Shown piece by piece: positions 1 through 7,290 of a stretch of DNA of 49,589 nucleotides. Below the pieces are notes generated by a model. That model did not search any database, was not told where the DNA came from, and saw nothing but the letters and a program-made list of their open reading frames with translations. Origin of the DNA: Aphodosoma sp045631465 (GTDB lineage Bacteria; Bacteroidota; Bacteroidia; Bacteroidales; Paludibacteraceae). Position 1 is the stretch's first letter; every line of letters starts with the position of its first letter. The translations under genes were made by a program, and so were the position numbers. The stretch is taken from contig JAZQUV010000003.1 of the NCBI GenBank assembly GCA_045631465.1, positions 1 to 49,589 of the forward strand, written 5' to 3'.

Positions 1-2487
1 ACAGGTGTGCTCCACATGGGCCACATGCTCAACAACACTATCCAAGACATCCTCGTGCGTCGCGCTCGTATGATGGGCTTCAATGCTTGTTGGGTGCCTG
101 GTACCGACCACGCCTCTATCGCTACCGAAGCTAAGGTGGTCAACCGCCTAGCTGCTCAAGGCATTAAGAAAACCGACCTCTCTCGCGATGAGTTCTTGAA
201 ACACGCATGGGATTGGACTCACGAGCATGGTGGCATCATCCTCAAACAGCTCCGCAAACTCGGTGCTTCTTGCGATTGGGACCGCACTTCGTTCACCATG
301 GACGAAATCCGTTCTGAGTCTGTACTCAAAGTGTTCTGCGACCTCTACAATAAAGGCCTCATCTATCGTGGTGTGCGTATGGTAAACTGGGACCCTAAAG
401 CCCTCACTGCCTTATCTGACGAAGAGGTTATTTTCAAAGAACAACAAAGCAAACTCTACTACCTTCGTTATAAAGTCGTTGGCGAAGACACTTATGCTAT
501 CGTAGCTACTACTCGTCCTGAAACTATCATGGGCGACACTGCAATGTGTATCAACCCTAACGACCCTAAAAATGCTCACCTCAAAGGTAAACGCGTGATT
601 GTTCCTATCGTTGGTCGCGAAGTACCTGTTATCGAAGATGAATATGTTGATGTTGAATTTGGTACTGGTTGTCTTAAAGTAACTCCTGCTCACGATGTAA
701 ACGACTACATGCTTGGAGAAAAACACAACCTTCAAAGTATTGATATCTTTAATGATAACGGAACTATCAGCGAGGCTGCAGGTATGTACATAGGTATGGA
801 TCGTTTCGATGTGCGCAAACAAATTGTTATCGACCTCGAAGCTGCTAACCTTCTCGAAAAAGTTGAAGACTACACTAACAAAGTTGGTTGCTCTGTGTGT
901 ACTAATGTGCCTATCGAACCAAAACTCTCAATGCAGTGGTTCCTCAAAATGGAGCACCTTGCCGACATCGCTCTCGCTCCAGTGATGAACGACGACATCA
1001 AGTTCTACCCTGCTAAATACAAAAACACATATCGCCACTGGCTCGAAAATATCAAAGATTGGTGCATCAGCCGCCAACTCTGGTGGGGTCATCGCATCCC
1101 AGCCTACTACTTGCCAGAAGGTGGCTATGTAGTGGCAGAAACAGCCGAGAAAGCCCTCGAAGCAGCACGTGTTAAAATAGGCAACTCAGCCCTCACACTC
1201 AACGACCTCCGTCAAGACGAAGACTGCCTCGACACATGGTTCTCATCTTGGTTGTGGCCTATCTCGTTGTTCGATGGTATCAACAACCCTAACAACGACG
1301 AAATCAACTACTACTACCCAACTGCCGACCTCGTAACTGGTCCCGACATCATCTTCTTCTGGGTAGCACGTATGATTATGGCAGGCTACGAATACAAAGG
1401 CGACATGCCTTTCCGCAACGTATATTTCACAGGTATCGTGCGCGACAAAATCGGTCGTAAGATGTCGAAATCGCTCGGCAACTCGCCAGACCCACTCGAA
1501 CTCATCGAGAAGTTCGGCGCCGACGGTGTGCGTATGGGTATGATGCTCGCCGCACCTGCAGGCAACGACATCCTTTTCGACGAAGCACTCTGCGAACAAG
1601 GTCGTAACTTCAACAACAAGATATGGAATGCCCTCCGCCTCATCAAAGGCTGGGAAGTGGCTGACATCGAGCAACCTGAAAGTTCACGCCTCGCAATCGA
1701 ATGGTTTGACAGCAAACTCTCTCAAACCATCAACGACATCAATGACGACTTCACTAAATATCGTCTCAGCGAAGCCCTCATGACTGTCTACAAACTCTTC
1801 TGGGACGAGTTCTCGTCATGGTATCTCGAAATGATTAAGCCAGCATATCAGAAGCCAATCGACCGCGCTACCTACAACGCAACAATCTCATTCTTCGAGA
1901 AACTCACACTCCTCCTCCACCCATTCATGCCATTCATCACCGAAGAGATATGGCAAGTGCTCGACGAGCGTCGCGATGGCGAAAGTGTGATGGTAGCCCC
2001 AATGCCAGAGGCTAAAGAAATCAATGCTTCGTTGCTTGCCGATTTCGAATTCGTAAAAGAAATCATCGCAGGTGTCCGCACAGTGCGTCTCGACAAAAAT
2101 ATTCCTAACAAAGAGGCTCTCACACTCGTTGTTACAGGCGAAGGTCACAACGACGCCTACAACTCAGTGATTGCCAAAATGTGTAACCTCGACTCTATCG
2201 CACATGGCGAAAAAGATGCCACAGCCGCTACCTATATGGTAGGAGTAACCGAATACGCAGTGCCACTCGGTAGCAACATCAACGTCGAAGAAGAGATTAA
2301 GAAAATGGAGGCAGATATTGAGTATCTCAAAGGCTTCTTGAATTCGGTAATGAAAAAGCTTGGCAACGAAAAATTCGTAGCCAACGCCAAACCCGAAATC
2401 GTAGAAAACGAACGCAAAAAACAAGCCGATGCCGAATCCAAAATCAAATCCCTCCAAGAGAGCATCGACAACCTCCGCAAAGCGTAA
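1..2487 (+). CDS. valS: Valyl-tRNA synthetase (5' end outside window)
   Basis: Class Ia aminoacyl-tRNA synthetase that charges tRNA-Val in the cytosol and edits mischarged threonine. The frame is open from base 1, so the true start and roughly the first 40-50 residues lie upstream of the window; 828 codons are visible. The HIGH signature is HMGH at bases 13-24 and KMSKS is exact at bases 1459-1473. Between them are the CP1 editing-domain motifs TTRPET and VTPAHD (about bases 505-700) and WWGHRIPAYY. The anticodon-binding region follows, and from about base 2285 there is a charged Glu/Lys-rich coiled-coil arm typical of ValS. Codon choice (CTC, CGT/CGC, GAC) is that of a highly expressed gene. 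A hairpin terminator follows 70 bases downstream. Confidence 0.97.
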   Translation, partial: TGVLHMGHMLNNTIQDILVRRARMMGFNACWVPGTDHASIATEAKVVNRLAAQGIKKTDLSRDEFLKHAWDWTHEHGGIILKQLRKLGASCDWDRTSFTMDEIRSESVLKVFCDLYNKGLIYRGVRMVNWDPKALTALSDEEVIFKEQQSKLYYLRYKVVGEDTYAIVATTRPETIMGDTAMCINPNDPKNAHLKGKRVIVPIVGREVPVIEDEYVDVEFGTGCLKVTPAHDVNDYMLGEKHNLQSIDIFNDNGTISEAAGMYIGMDRFDVRKQIVIDLEAANLLEKVEDYTNKVGCSVCTNVPIEPKLSMQWFLKMEHLADIALAPVMNDDIKFYPAKYKNTYRHWLENIKDWCISRQLWWGHRIPAYYLPEGGYVVAETAEKALEAARVKIGNSALTLNDLRQDEDCLDTWFSSWLWPISLFDGINNPNNDEINYYYPTADLVTGPDIIFFWVARMIMAGYEYKGDMPFRNVYFTGIVRDKIGRKMSKSLGNSPDPLELIEKFGADGVRMGMMLAAPAGNDILFDEALCEQGRNFNNKIWNALRLIKGWEVADIEQPESSRLAIEWFDSKLSQTINDINDDFTKYRLSEALMTVYKLFWDEFSSWYLEMIKPAYQKPIDRATYNATISFFEKLTLLLHPFMPFITEEIWQVLDERRDGESVMVAPMPEAKEINASLLADFEFVKEIIAGVRTVRLDKNIPNKEALTLVVTGEGHNDAYNSVIAKMCNLDSIAHGEKDATAATYMVGVTEYAVPLGSNINVEEEIKKMEADIEYLKGFLNSVMKKLGNEKFVANAKPEIVENERKKQADAESKIKSLQESIDNLRKA

Positions 2488-2508
2488 AAATATGGACACT
2501 CTCATATT

Positions 2509-2550
2509 CCTCCCCTGTCTTAGGGGAGGTGCCCATAGGGCGGAGGGGTT
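2509..2550 (+). repeat. Dispersed palindromic repeat, copy A
   Basis: GC-rich block immediately after valS with a self-complementary part (CCTCCCCT...AGGGGAGG) followed by GTGCCCATAGGGCGGAGGGG. A diverged copy in the opposite orientation lies inside mnmD at 45528-45566. The shared order of blocks is CTCCC, AGGGGAG, TGCC, TAGG, GAGGGGT. It looks like a small mobile palindromic repeat rather than a gene part. Confidence 0.6.
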
Positions 2551-2556
2551 AAAAAT

Positions 2557-2592
2557 AAAATGCTGAGTCTTGATTGGCTCAGCATTTTTTTA
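2557..2592 (+). terminator. Rho-independent terminator of valS
   Basis: Perfect 11-base stem (arms 2557-2567 and 2578-2588, core TGCTGAG/CTCAGCA) with a 10-base loop, followed by a run of T. It lies 70 bases after the valS stop and before the insertion sequence. Confidence 0.85.
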
Positions 2593-2810
2593 TTTAATCA
2601 ACCCTTAAAAAGACTTTTTTCTCCTATAAGTCAATAAAACAACAAAAACTTTATAAATTCAAGAACGAACTGCAAAATTTTTCATTGATAAATTAGACGA
2701 AGTCTATCAAACTTTGAAAAAACCCGCAAGGTTTGCCAAGCGGCTGGGGGCGCGCAGCCCCCAAAGAGCGTTAAATGTAGAGTTAATAAGCAATACAAAG
2801 AAAAAATAAA

Positions 2811-2830
2811 GGGAGATATTGCTATCTCCC
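2811..2830 (+). promoter_or_regulatory. Perfect hairpin in the IS30 left end
   Basis: GGGAGATA, loop TTGC, TATCTCCC: a perfect 8-base stem 24 bases before the transposase ATG. It overlaps the upstream half of the transposase promoter. A plausible role, by analogy with other insertion sequences, is to block readthrough translation or transcription into the transposase. That role is inferred. Confidence 0.6.
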
Positions 2831-2848
2831 AAGGAATAATTAACTTTG
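2819..2848 (+). promoter_or_regulatory. Transposase promoter, possibly leaderless
   Basis: TTG at 2819-2821, 19 bases, then TAACTTTG at 2841-2848 fits the Bacteroidota -33/-7 pattern. The transposase ATG is at 2855, about where transcription would start, so the mRNA may have no leader or only a few bases. Confidence 0.6.
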
Positions 2849-2854
2849 TGTTGC

Positions 2855-3810
2855 ATGAAAAAATATAATCAATTATCCCGGGAGCAAAGATACGCAATTT
2901 ATTTGGGATTACAAGAGAAAAAGACAAAAACTGTTATTGCTCGACATATAGAATGCAGTGTTTCAACTGTTTGTAGAAAAATAAAACGAAATACAAATCG
3001 TTTCGGGCATTATATTTATAAAGAGGCTCAAGAGGTTGCGATGATTAGAAGAGAACGTAGTTGTTCTAATCGTAAGACTCCGTTGCATGTTATAAATAGA
3101 GCAAAAAGGTTACTTGTTGATGAGGATTGGTCGCCAAAACAAATATCTGGGTTCTTAGCTCTTGAAGGTATTAAAATAAGCCATGAGCGTATTTATCAAG
3201 AGGTTAGAAAAGATGAAACAGGCGAGTTGCAGAAGCATTGTAGACACAAATTGAAGTATCGACATCATACTAATCAGAAAAGAAAAACAGCAGGAAAATC
3301 GTTGATACCTGATAGAGTTTCAATCCACGAACGACCAGTTGAGGCTGATGGAAAACGTTTTGGTGATTGGGAAATTGATCTTGTTATTGGTAAAGAACAA
3401 GTAAGCGCGGTGTTAACTATCATTGAACGAAGTACAAATATGTTTTTTCAGTCTAAAGTTGAATCAAAACAACCTGATATTATCGCTAAAACTGCATATA
3501 GACTATTGTTGCCTTATAAAGAGTTTATTTATTCTATAACAACTGACAATGGTCTTGAATTTAAGGAACATAAAGGTTGGCTGAGAAACTGAGAACTACT
3601 GTATATTTTACTGATACGTATTCTTCTTGGCAGAAAGGAGCTGTGGAAAACGCTAATAAATTATTCAGACAATATTTCCCTAAAGGTACTGATTTTAATT
3701 TGATACAACAAGCTGATTTAGACTTGGTTCAAGCGAAAATCAATAGAAGACCTAGAGAAAAATTAAATTTTTCTAACCCTAAAGTAGAGTTTTTCAAACA
3801 CTTTTTGTAA
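2855..3810 (+). pseudogene. IS30-family transposase, broken by a frameshift
   Basis: DDE recombinase that would move the surrounding element. The first part (2855-3592) carries the N-terminal helix-turn-helix (QLSREQRYAIY...) and two catalytic aspartates, D175 in DWEIDLVIG and D231 in TTDNGLEF. It then stops at a TGA at 3590. The rest continues in the next frame from about 3577 to 3810 and carries the catalytic glutamate in WQKGAVENANKLF and the usual RPREKLNFSNP end. Adding one base after the AAA codon at 3572-3574 would restore HKWLAEKLRTTVYF, the expected family sequence, over about 319 residues. No convincing slippery heptamer is present at the junction, so a single-base loss (or sequencing error) is likelier than programmed frameshifting. 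ATG 2855 is preferred over upstream TTG codons because it matches family N-termini. Confidence 0.85.
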
Positions 3811-3858
3811 TTTTGCACTTGCTTGTTGACTCTACAGTTTTTTTGTGTAAAAAACAAA

Positions 3859-3890
3859 TTTGCATGTATCAAGAAAATTTTGTAACTTTG
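3859..3890 (+). promoter_or_regulatory. yidC promoter
   Basis: TTTG at 3859-3862, 20 bases, TAACTTTG at 3883-3890; 84 bases upstream of the yidC ATG. It lies just outside the right end of the insertion sequence. The leader contains a G-rich run near 3909-3920. Confidence 0.75.
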
Positions 3891-3974
3891 CATTTTTATT
3901 TATGATAGGTGGAGGGGGGGACTTTGGGTTGTGTAACTTTCGCTTTTGATTTTAAATTTCAACTTATAAAATAA

Positions 3975-5903
3975 ATGGATAAAAACACCGTCATGGGCTT
4001 GGTCCTAATAATGGCCGTGATATTCGGCTTCAGTTGGTTGAATCAACCAAGTAAAGAAGAGTTGGCGCGTCGTCAACATGTGCGTGATTCTATTGCTGCT
4101 GCTAATGAGGCGGCGTATCTTGCTCAATTGGAGCTTGAAAGAGAGCAGGCAGTTGCGGATTCGCTCGCTGCGATTGGCGAAATGACGCTCGATTCGGTTC
4201 GCCTTGAGAAGACATTTGGTCAGTTTGCTAATGCTGGAGTTGGCGTCGAGGAGCATTTTGTGGTTGAGAACGAACACCTTCGTCTTACATTCTCTAATAA
4301 AGGTGGTCGTGTGTGTGCTGCCGAGATGAAGAATTATCAACGCTATGATTCGCTTCCGCTTATGTTGTTTGCGGATGGCGATGCTTCGTTGGGTTTCACG
4401 CTTTTCACTAACGATAATCGTGTGCTTAATACTAAAAGTCTTTTCTTTCAGCCAACTGTTGATAAAACTGCTGATGCACAGGTGGTAACAATGCGTCTTG
4501 TGGTTGATGCTGAAAGTTATTTGGACTTTATTTATACAATTCCTAACGACGATTACATGACTGAGATGGAGATTAAGGCTCACAATATGGGTCGTATTCT
4601 CTCGCCAAATACGTCGTCGCTCGACATGCAATGGCAGTCGCTTATCCGTCAGAACGAGAAGGGTCGTAAGTTCGAATCTCGCTATGCGACACTTAATTAT
4701 AAATATGTGTCGGACGATATGGAACGCCTTTCGGAGATGAGAAACGATTCGGAGAAACTTGCGGGTAAAGTGCGTTGGATTGCATTCAAAGACCACTTCT
4801 TCAGCACAATTATGATTGCTGATGATGCGTTCACGGCGGCTAACGTAGAGAGCGAATTGATGTCTGAACGTTCGGAATTTATCAAAAAACACTCGATGGA
4901 GGCAGTTGTGGCATTCGACCCTAATGGCGTTCGTACGACTAAATTCCACACTTACTATGGCCCTAACCAATATAAAGTATTGAAATCGTACGACAAAGGA
5001 GTTAATGGAGATGATAAACTTCGTCTTCAACACATCATTCCTATGGGTTGGTCGCTCTTCCGTTGGATTTCGACAGGTGTTATCATACCTGTGTTCAATT
5101 TCTTGAGCAAATATATTGGAAGCTACGGTATTATCATCCTTTTGTTGACAATTATTATTAAATTGGTGATACTTCCATTCACATTCAAATCGTATATGTC
5201 GTCGGCAAAAATGCGTGTGCTTCGCCCTCAAATCGAAGAAATAAACGCTCGTATCCCAGCCGAAAAAGCAATGGAACGTCAACAAGCCACTATGGCACTC
5301 TATCAAAAAGTAGGCGTGAGTCCGATGAGCGGATGCTTGCCAATGTTGTTCCAAATGCCTATTTTGTTCGCAATGTTCAGTTTCTTCCCAACAGCGTTTG
5401 AACTTCGCGGACAGTCGTTCCTTTGGGCTGATGACCTTTCGTCGTACGATGCAATTCTCTCTTGGAACGCATATATTCCGCTTATTACGCCATATTTCGG
5501 TAACCATATCTCGTTGTTCTGCCTTTTGATGACCGTTACGAACATCATTTATACTAAAATCAATATGGCGACAACAGGTGCGGGCGACCAACCGGGTGCG
5601 GGTATGATGAAAACTATGATGTATATGATGCCAATTATGTTCATGTTTATGTTCAACAACTATGCGTCTGGTCTTTCTTACTACTATTTCGTATCTCTTT
5701 TGATTACAATTATTCAAACATACATGTTCCGTCTCTTTGTTGACGATAAAAAAGTGCTTGCTCAACTCGAGAAAAACAAAGCAAAACCACAAAAGAAGTC
5801 GGCTTTCATGCAACGCCTTGAAGAAGCACAAAAAGCTCAACAACAAGCCCTTCGTGAACAACAAGCACGTCAAATGAAGTCTAACTCGAAAGGAAGACAC
5901 TAA
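3975..5903 (+). CDS. yidC: Membrane protein insertase YidC
   Basis: Inserts and folds inner-membrane proteins, alone or with SecYEG. The 642-residue length is normal for Bacteroidota. The order is: an N-terminal membrane anchor (residues about 5-23, GLVLIMAVIFGFSWL), a long periplasmic beta-domain (about 60-345), then the conserved Oxa1-type five-helix core (about 360-600). The core starts with GWSLFRWISTGVIIPVFNFLS and includes the cytoplasmic hairpin with MRVLRPQIEEIN and the motif SPMSGCLPMLFQMPILF. The tail (about 595-642) is strongly basic and Gln/Lys-rich, as in tails that contact the ribosome. The start ATG follows an A/T-rich leader without a Shine-Dalgarno, usual for this phylum. The partner genes often found next to yidC are absent here, probably because of the IS insertion or local rearrangement. 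Confidence 0.97.
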   Translation: MDKNTVMGLVLIMAVIFGFSWLNQPSKEELARRQHVRDSIAAANEAAYLAQLELEREQAVADSLAAIGEMTLDSVRLEKTFGQFANAGVGVEEHFVVENEHLRLTFSNKGGRVCAAEMKNYQRYDSLPLMLFADGDASLGFTLFTNDNRVLNTKSLFFQPTVDKTADAQVVTMRLVVDAESYLDFIYTIPNDDYMTEMEIKAHNMGRILSPNTSSLDMQWQSLIRQNEKGRKFESRYATLNYKYVSDDMERLSEMRNDSEKLAGKVRWIAFKDHFFSTIMIADDAFTAANVESELMSERSEFIKKHSMEAVVAFDPNGVRTTKFHTYYGPNQYKVLKSYDKGVNGDDKLRLQHIIPMGWSLFRWISTGVIIPVFNFLSKYIGSYGIIILLLTIIIKLVILPFTFKSYMSSAKMRVLRPQIEEINARIPAEKAMERQQATMALYQKVGVSPMSGCLPMLFQMPILFAMFSFFPTAFELRGQSFLWADDLSSYDAILSWNAYIPLITPYFGNHISLFCLLMTVTNIIYTKINMATTGAGDQPGAGMMKTMMYMMPIMFMFMFNNYASGLSYYYFVSLLITIIQTYMFRLFVDDKKVLAQLEKNKAKPQKKSAFMQRLEEAQKAQQQALREQQARQMKSNSKGRH

Positions 5904-5906
5904 AAA

Positions 5907-5988
5907 TAGTTAGTAGTGATTAGTTATTAGTGATTAACGGAATGATTTTATCGCTAATAACTAATCATTCCTCATTCCTCATTGAAAT
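5907..5988 (+). repeat. Heptad repeat arrays forming an inverted pair after yidC
   Basis: Seven-base units TAGTTAG/TAGTGAT/TAGTTAT/TAGTGAT (5907-5934) face CTAATAA/CTAATCA (5954-5967), followed by two TTCCTCA units (5968-5981). The arms 5917-5933 and 5951-5967 are complementary over 17 bases with a single G-T pair, so the pair can form a strong hairpin directly after the yidC stop. It may act as a terminator or 3' stabiliser, although no T-run follows. Confidence 0.75.
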
Positions 5989-5989
5989 T

Positions 5990-6061
5990 GCCCTTGTAGT
6001 TCAACGGATAGAATAGCGGTTTCCTAAACCGTAGATTCGAGTTCGATTCTCGACGGGGGTA
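5990..6061 (+). tRNA. tRNA-Arg (anticodon CCT)
   Basis: A 72-base cloverleaf. The acceptor GCCCTTG (5990-5996) pairs with CGGGGGT, including G-T pairs. The D stem is GTTC/GAAT, the anticodon stem is GCGGT/ACCGT with loop TTCCTAA giving anticodon CCT, and the T arm is TCGAG-TTCGATT-CTCGA. The discriminator is A at 6061; CCA is not encoded. It decodes AGG. It is followed directly by a strong terminator. Confidence 0.9.
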
Positions 6062-6062
6062 C

Positions 6063-6097
6063 AAAAAATCCTGATGATTCACTCATCAGGATTTTTT
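6063..6097 (+). terminator. Bidirectional terminator between tRNA-Arg and mrp
   Basis: Perfect 15-base stem (6063-6077 with 6083-6097; core ATCCTGATGA/TCATCAGGAT) flanked by A and T runs on both sides. It can end transcription of the tRNA on the plus strand and of mrp on the minus strand. Confidence 0.9.
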
Positions 6098-6139
6098 GTT
6101 TTATAAGAACTATGCGTCTTTTTAGAGGGTGAAGTCCTA

Positions 6140-7201
6140 TTATTTTGTGAGTTCGCTTACGGTTTGGGCGAGGTTGAGGAAGGCTTGGCCGGTGAGGCTA
6201 TGTGGGTCGAATGAGATTGGAGCTCCGGCATCGCCACTTTCGCATATGCTTTGCACGAGTGGAATTTGTGCGAGAAGACGGATACCGCGTTCTTCAGCCA
6301 ATTGTTTGCAACCACCATTGCCGAAGATGTAGTATTTTTCGTCTGGATGCTCGGCTGGAGTGAACCAAGCCATGTTTTCGACTAAGCCGAGAATAGGCAC
6401 ATCGATTTTGTCGGTTTGGAACATTTGGAGGCCTTTGCGAGCATCGGCAAGAGCAACTTGTTGAGGCGTGCTGACAACGATAGCACCAGTGAATTTGAGT
6501 TCTTGCACGAGAGTGAGGTGGATGTCGCTTGTGCCAGGTGGGAGGTCGACCACGAAATAGTCCAACTCGCCCCAGTCGGCATCGTTGATGAGTTGTTTAA
6601 CGGCGTTTGATGCCATACCGCCACGCCAGATAAGAGCATTGTCAGGGTCGACAAAGAAACCGATAGAGAGGATTTTGATGCCATATTGTTCGATAGGTTG
6701 GATGATATGGCGACCATCTTCGGCGAGACGAGCTGTTGGCTGAGCGTCTTCGATGCCGAACATTTTAGGCACAGAAGGACCAAAGATGTCGGCGTCGAGA
6801 AGACCAACTTTGTAACCGAGATTGCAGAGCGACATAGCGAGGTTGGCTGCTACGGTAGATTTGCCCACGCCACCTTTGCCAGATGATACGGCAATGATAT
6901 TTTTGACTTGCTCCATAGAGTTAGTCTCTTTTTTAGGGGCTACGTATGGAGTTTTGATGGCGATGTTGCCTACGATTTCTACCTCAGGGCCGATGTAGGT
7001 GATGATTGCTTGTTCGGCAGCTTTTACGAGTGATTTGGCAAATGGGTCATTTGCTTTTTGAAAGATGATTGAGAACGACACTTTGTTGCCTTCGATGCGA
7101 ATGTCGTCTTCGACCATGCCTGACTCGACAATGTTTTTGCCAGTGCCAGGATAGCGCACATGAGTGAGCGCTTCGAGAATAAGGTTTGGATATAAAGTCA
7201 T
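6140..7201 (-). CDS. mrp: Mrp/ApbC-family iron-sulfur cluster carrier ATPase
   Basis: P-loop ATPase of the Mrp/NBP35 family, which carries Fe-S clusters to target enzymes in the cytosol. It has 353 residues. The N-terminal MIP18/DUF59 domain spans about residues 1-85, and the ATPase begins at about 105 with the deviant Walker A SSGKGGVGKST. Further ATPase motifs are GLLDADIFGPSVPKMFG, VVDLPPGTSD and STPQQVALADARKG. The region that in many Mrp proteins carries a CxxC cluster site reads ENMAWFTPAEHPDEKYYIFG and has no CxxC. The remaining candidate cysteines are in GGCKQL and SICESG. The gene is monocistronic as far as can be seen, convergent with the tRNA and ending at the shared terminator. 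Confidence 0.93.
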   Translation of the reverse strand: MTLYPNLILEALTHVRYPGTGKNIVESGMVEDDIRIEGNKVSFSIIFQKANDPFAKSLVKAAEQAIITYIGPEVEIVGNIAIKTPYVAPKKETNSMEQVKNIIAVSSGKGGVGKSTVAANLAMSLCNLGYKVGLLDADIFGPSVPKMFGIEDAQPTARLAEDGRHIIQPIEQYGIKILSIGFFVDPDNALIWRGGMASNAVKQLINDADWGELDYFVVDLPPGTSDIHLTLVQELKFTGAIVVSTPQQVALADARKGLQMFQTDKIDVPILGLVENMAWFTPAEHPDEKYYIFGNGGCKQLAEERGIRLLAQIPLVQSICESGDAGAPISFDPHSLTGQAFLNLAQTVSELTK

Positions 7202-7210
7202 TTTTAGATA

Positions 7211-7285
7211 TTTGAAATTTGAAATTTGAAATTTGAAATGTGCTGTTTGCTATTAACTTTCACATTTCAACTTTCACATTTCAAC
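7211..7285. repeat. Heptad repeats between sppA and mrp
   Basis: Four TTTGAAA units at 7211-7238, then two 14-base units of CTTTCACATTTCAA type at 7257-7284. They fill most of the 89-base gap between sppA and mrp. Confidence 0.8.
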
Positions 7286-7290
7286 TAGGT

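Larger units (their letters stand above)
2776..3836 (+). mobile_element. IS30-family insertion sequence
   Basis: About 1061 bases bounded by imperfect inverted repeats. The left end TGTAGAGTTAATAAGCAA (from 2776) matches the reverse complement of the right end, TGTAGAGTCAACAAGCAA (ending 3836), at 16 of 18 positions. It holds one IS30-type transposase broken by a frameshift. No clear target duplication is seen: flanks are TTAAA on the left and GTTTT on the right. It sits between the valS terminator and the yidC promoter, so it disrupts no recognisable gene. Just outside the left end, at 2746-2762, is a GC-rich hairpin (GGGGGC/GCCCCC) that may belong to an older element. Confidence 0.85.

Noticed and set aside
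2746..2762. GGGGGC/GCCCCC hairpin as a terminator before the insertion sequence
   Set aside because: Short 6-base stem without a T-run; valS already has a strong terminator at 2557.
3565..3600. Programmed -1 frameshift in the IS30 transposase
   Set aside because: No X-XXY-YYZ slippery heptamer or downstream structure is evident at the overlap, and IS30 transposases are normally single frames; one lost base explains it better.
3883..3975. A second promoter box TAACTTTC near 3935 before yidC
   Set aside because: Last base does not fit TAnnTTTG and no TTTG stands at the right distance; the box at 3883 is far better.
4005..5900. A 631-codon open frame on the minus strand opposite yidC
   Set aside because: It is fully antisense to a well-conserved gene, has a composition unlike a real protein (very rich in His, Arg and Asn), no promoter or family match. 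It stays open because yidC rarely uses codons whose complements are stops in that frame.
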